Below, piece after piece: positions 63,398 to 64,000 of a stretch of 64,000 nucleotides of DNA (positions are counted from its first letter, which is position 1; every line of letters starts with the position of its first letter). The stretch is from Ypsolopha sequella. Its lineage: Eukaryota > Arthropoda > Insecta > Lepidoptera > Ypsolophidae. Made by a program: the position numbers and the translations under genes. Below the pieces are notes generated by a model. The model saw only the letters and a list, made by a program, of their open reading frames with translations. It searched no databases and had not been told where the DNA came from. The DNA lies in the NCBI GenBank assembly GCA_934047225.1, contig OW203992.1, positions 7,429,501 to 7,493,500 of the forward strand, in the 5' to 3' direction.

Positions 63398-64000
63398 ATG
63401 TCGGTAGAAAAAGTGAAAACGGATAAAATCGAGCAGCGTGCGGTGATTAAGTTTTTGACTAAAGAAGGGAATACGCCTTCGGAGATCAGACAGCGTATGT
63501 TACGTGTGTTTGGCAGTTCGTGTTCTTCCGAATTTGTTATAAAGTTTTGGTCAAGGCAGTTTAAATTAGGTCGCGAGAGCCTCGAAGATGATCCTCGTAG
63601 CGGAAGACCAGTTTCGGCCGTCACCGATGAAAATGTAGCCAGGGTGAAAAAAATTATATTAGAGGACCGACGAGTGAAGCAGTGGGAGATAGCTAGAGAT
63701 GTGGGCGTCAGTAAAGAGCGAGTCAATGAAATAATTCATGAGCATTTGAACATGTCCAAGGTTAGTGCACGTTGGGTCCCTACAATGTTGACTGCATTTA
63801 ACACGGAGAGGCGTGTCAAATGTTGCGAAGAGTTTTTGCACATGAGTCGAGGGAAAGAGGAAGAAATAATTTCTAGAATTGTAACATGTGATGAGACTTG
63901 GATTCGACAATGGGACCCGGAAAGTAAGCAAGAGTCGTTATAGTGGAAATTTAAGGATGAGAAGCCGCCTCGGAAATTCAAGGTCTGTCCATCGGCCGGT
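63398..64000 (+). pseudogene. mariner-type transposase with nonsense codon, cut by window edge
   Basis: The probable start is the ATG at 63398 (MSVEKVKTDKIEQRAVIKFL); the upstream 36 codons look like read-through. Helix-turn-helix regions include EIARDVGVSKERVNEIIHEH. ESLEDDPRSGRPVSAVTDEN is the mariner linker, and RIVTCDETWIRQWDPESKQE carries the first catalytic aspartate (CDETW). A TAG at 63941-63943 interrupts the frame where a glutamine codon would fit, after which WKFKDEKPPRKFKVCPSAG continues in frame to the edge. The remaining two catalytic aspartates would lie outside. Otherwise intact, so the inactivation looks recent. Confidence 0.8.

Overview
The window looks like an AT-rich insect nuclear genome, most likely a moth or butterfly. 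The evidence is a host kinase gene with short, widely spaced exons, introns packed with short inverted-repeat elements, a tRNA-derived SINE family, and a dispersed repeat opening AAAAACCGGCCAAGTGCGAG that I associate with Lepidoptera. The order is an inference; nothing here fixes the species. No bacterial features, CRISPR arrays, rRNA genes or complete tRNA genes are visible.

The one host gene I can support lies on the minus strand from 51118 down to about 20919. It is a germinal-centre-kinase-III Ste20-like kinase (the STK24/STK25/STK26 family, Drosophila GckIII). Nine exons join in perfect phase: 50902-51118, 40138-40430, 36310-36455, 29926-30053, 28765-28997, 24078-24263, 23513-23611, 22122-22232 and 20923-21002. 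They encode 498 codons from the kinase hinge to the C-terminal helical domain that in this family binds CCM3/PDCD10. The first roughly 90 residues (glycine loop, VAIK lysine) were not found and probably lie beyond 64000. Three points are unusual: an almost intact tandem copy of one C-terminal exon (23381-23454), two charged low-complexity linker exons rich in ER and RD, and a last exon that either stops at once (TGG ATG AGG TAG) or splices to a candidate exon at 18601-18742.

Nearly everything else is transposable-element sequence, and several insertion histories can be read directly. A 5.1 kb DNA transposon (31139-36286) carries a YqaJ-type nuclease exon and has AT target duplications like ISL2EU elements; it ends 23 bp from a kinase exon. 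A LINE with an intact 942-residue endonuclease/reverse transcriptase ORF sits at about 41575-44863. A tRNA-derived SINE (51163-53460) was split by a MITE, which was itself split by a PIF/Harbinger remnant (52105-53103). A piggyBac-like element (53908-54886, TTAA target) sits in a hAT-like foldback whose opposite arm preserves the empty site. A 2.7 kb TTAA-flanked insertion (25156-27884) splits a dispersed repeat. A mariner-type transposase with a nonsense codon runs off the right edge (63398-64000).

Smaller families occur as two to five copies each: a 231-bp element with CAG/CTG target duplications (three copies), hAT-type MITEs with perfect 8-bp duplications, TTAA-flanked MITEs, several long foldbacks, and a 222-bp hairpin duplicated in tandem. 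Regions 1-18600 and 57-63 kb hold no recognisable host gene.
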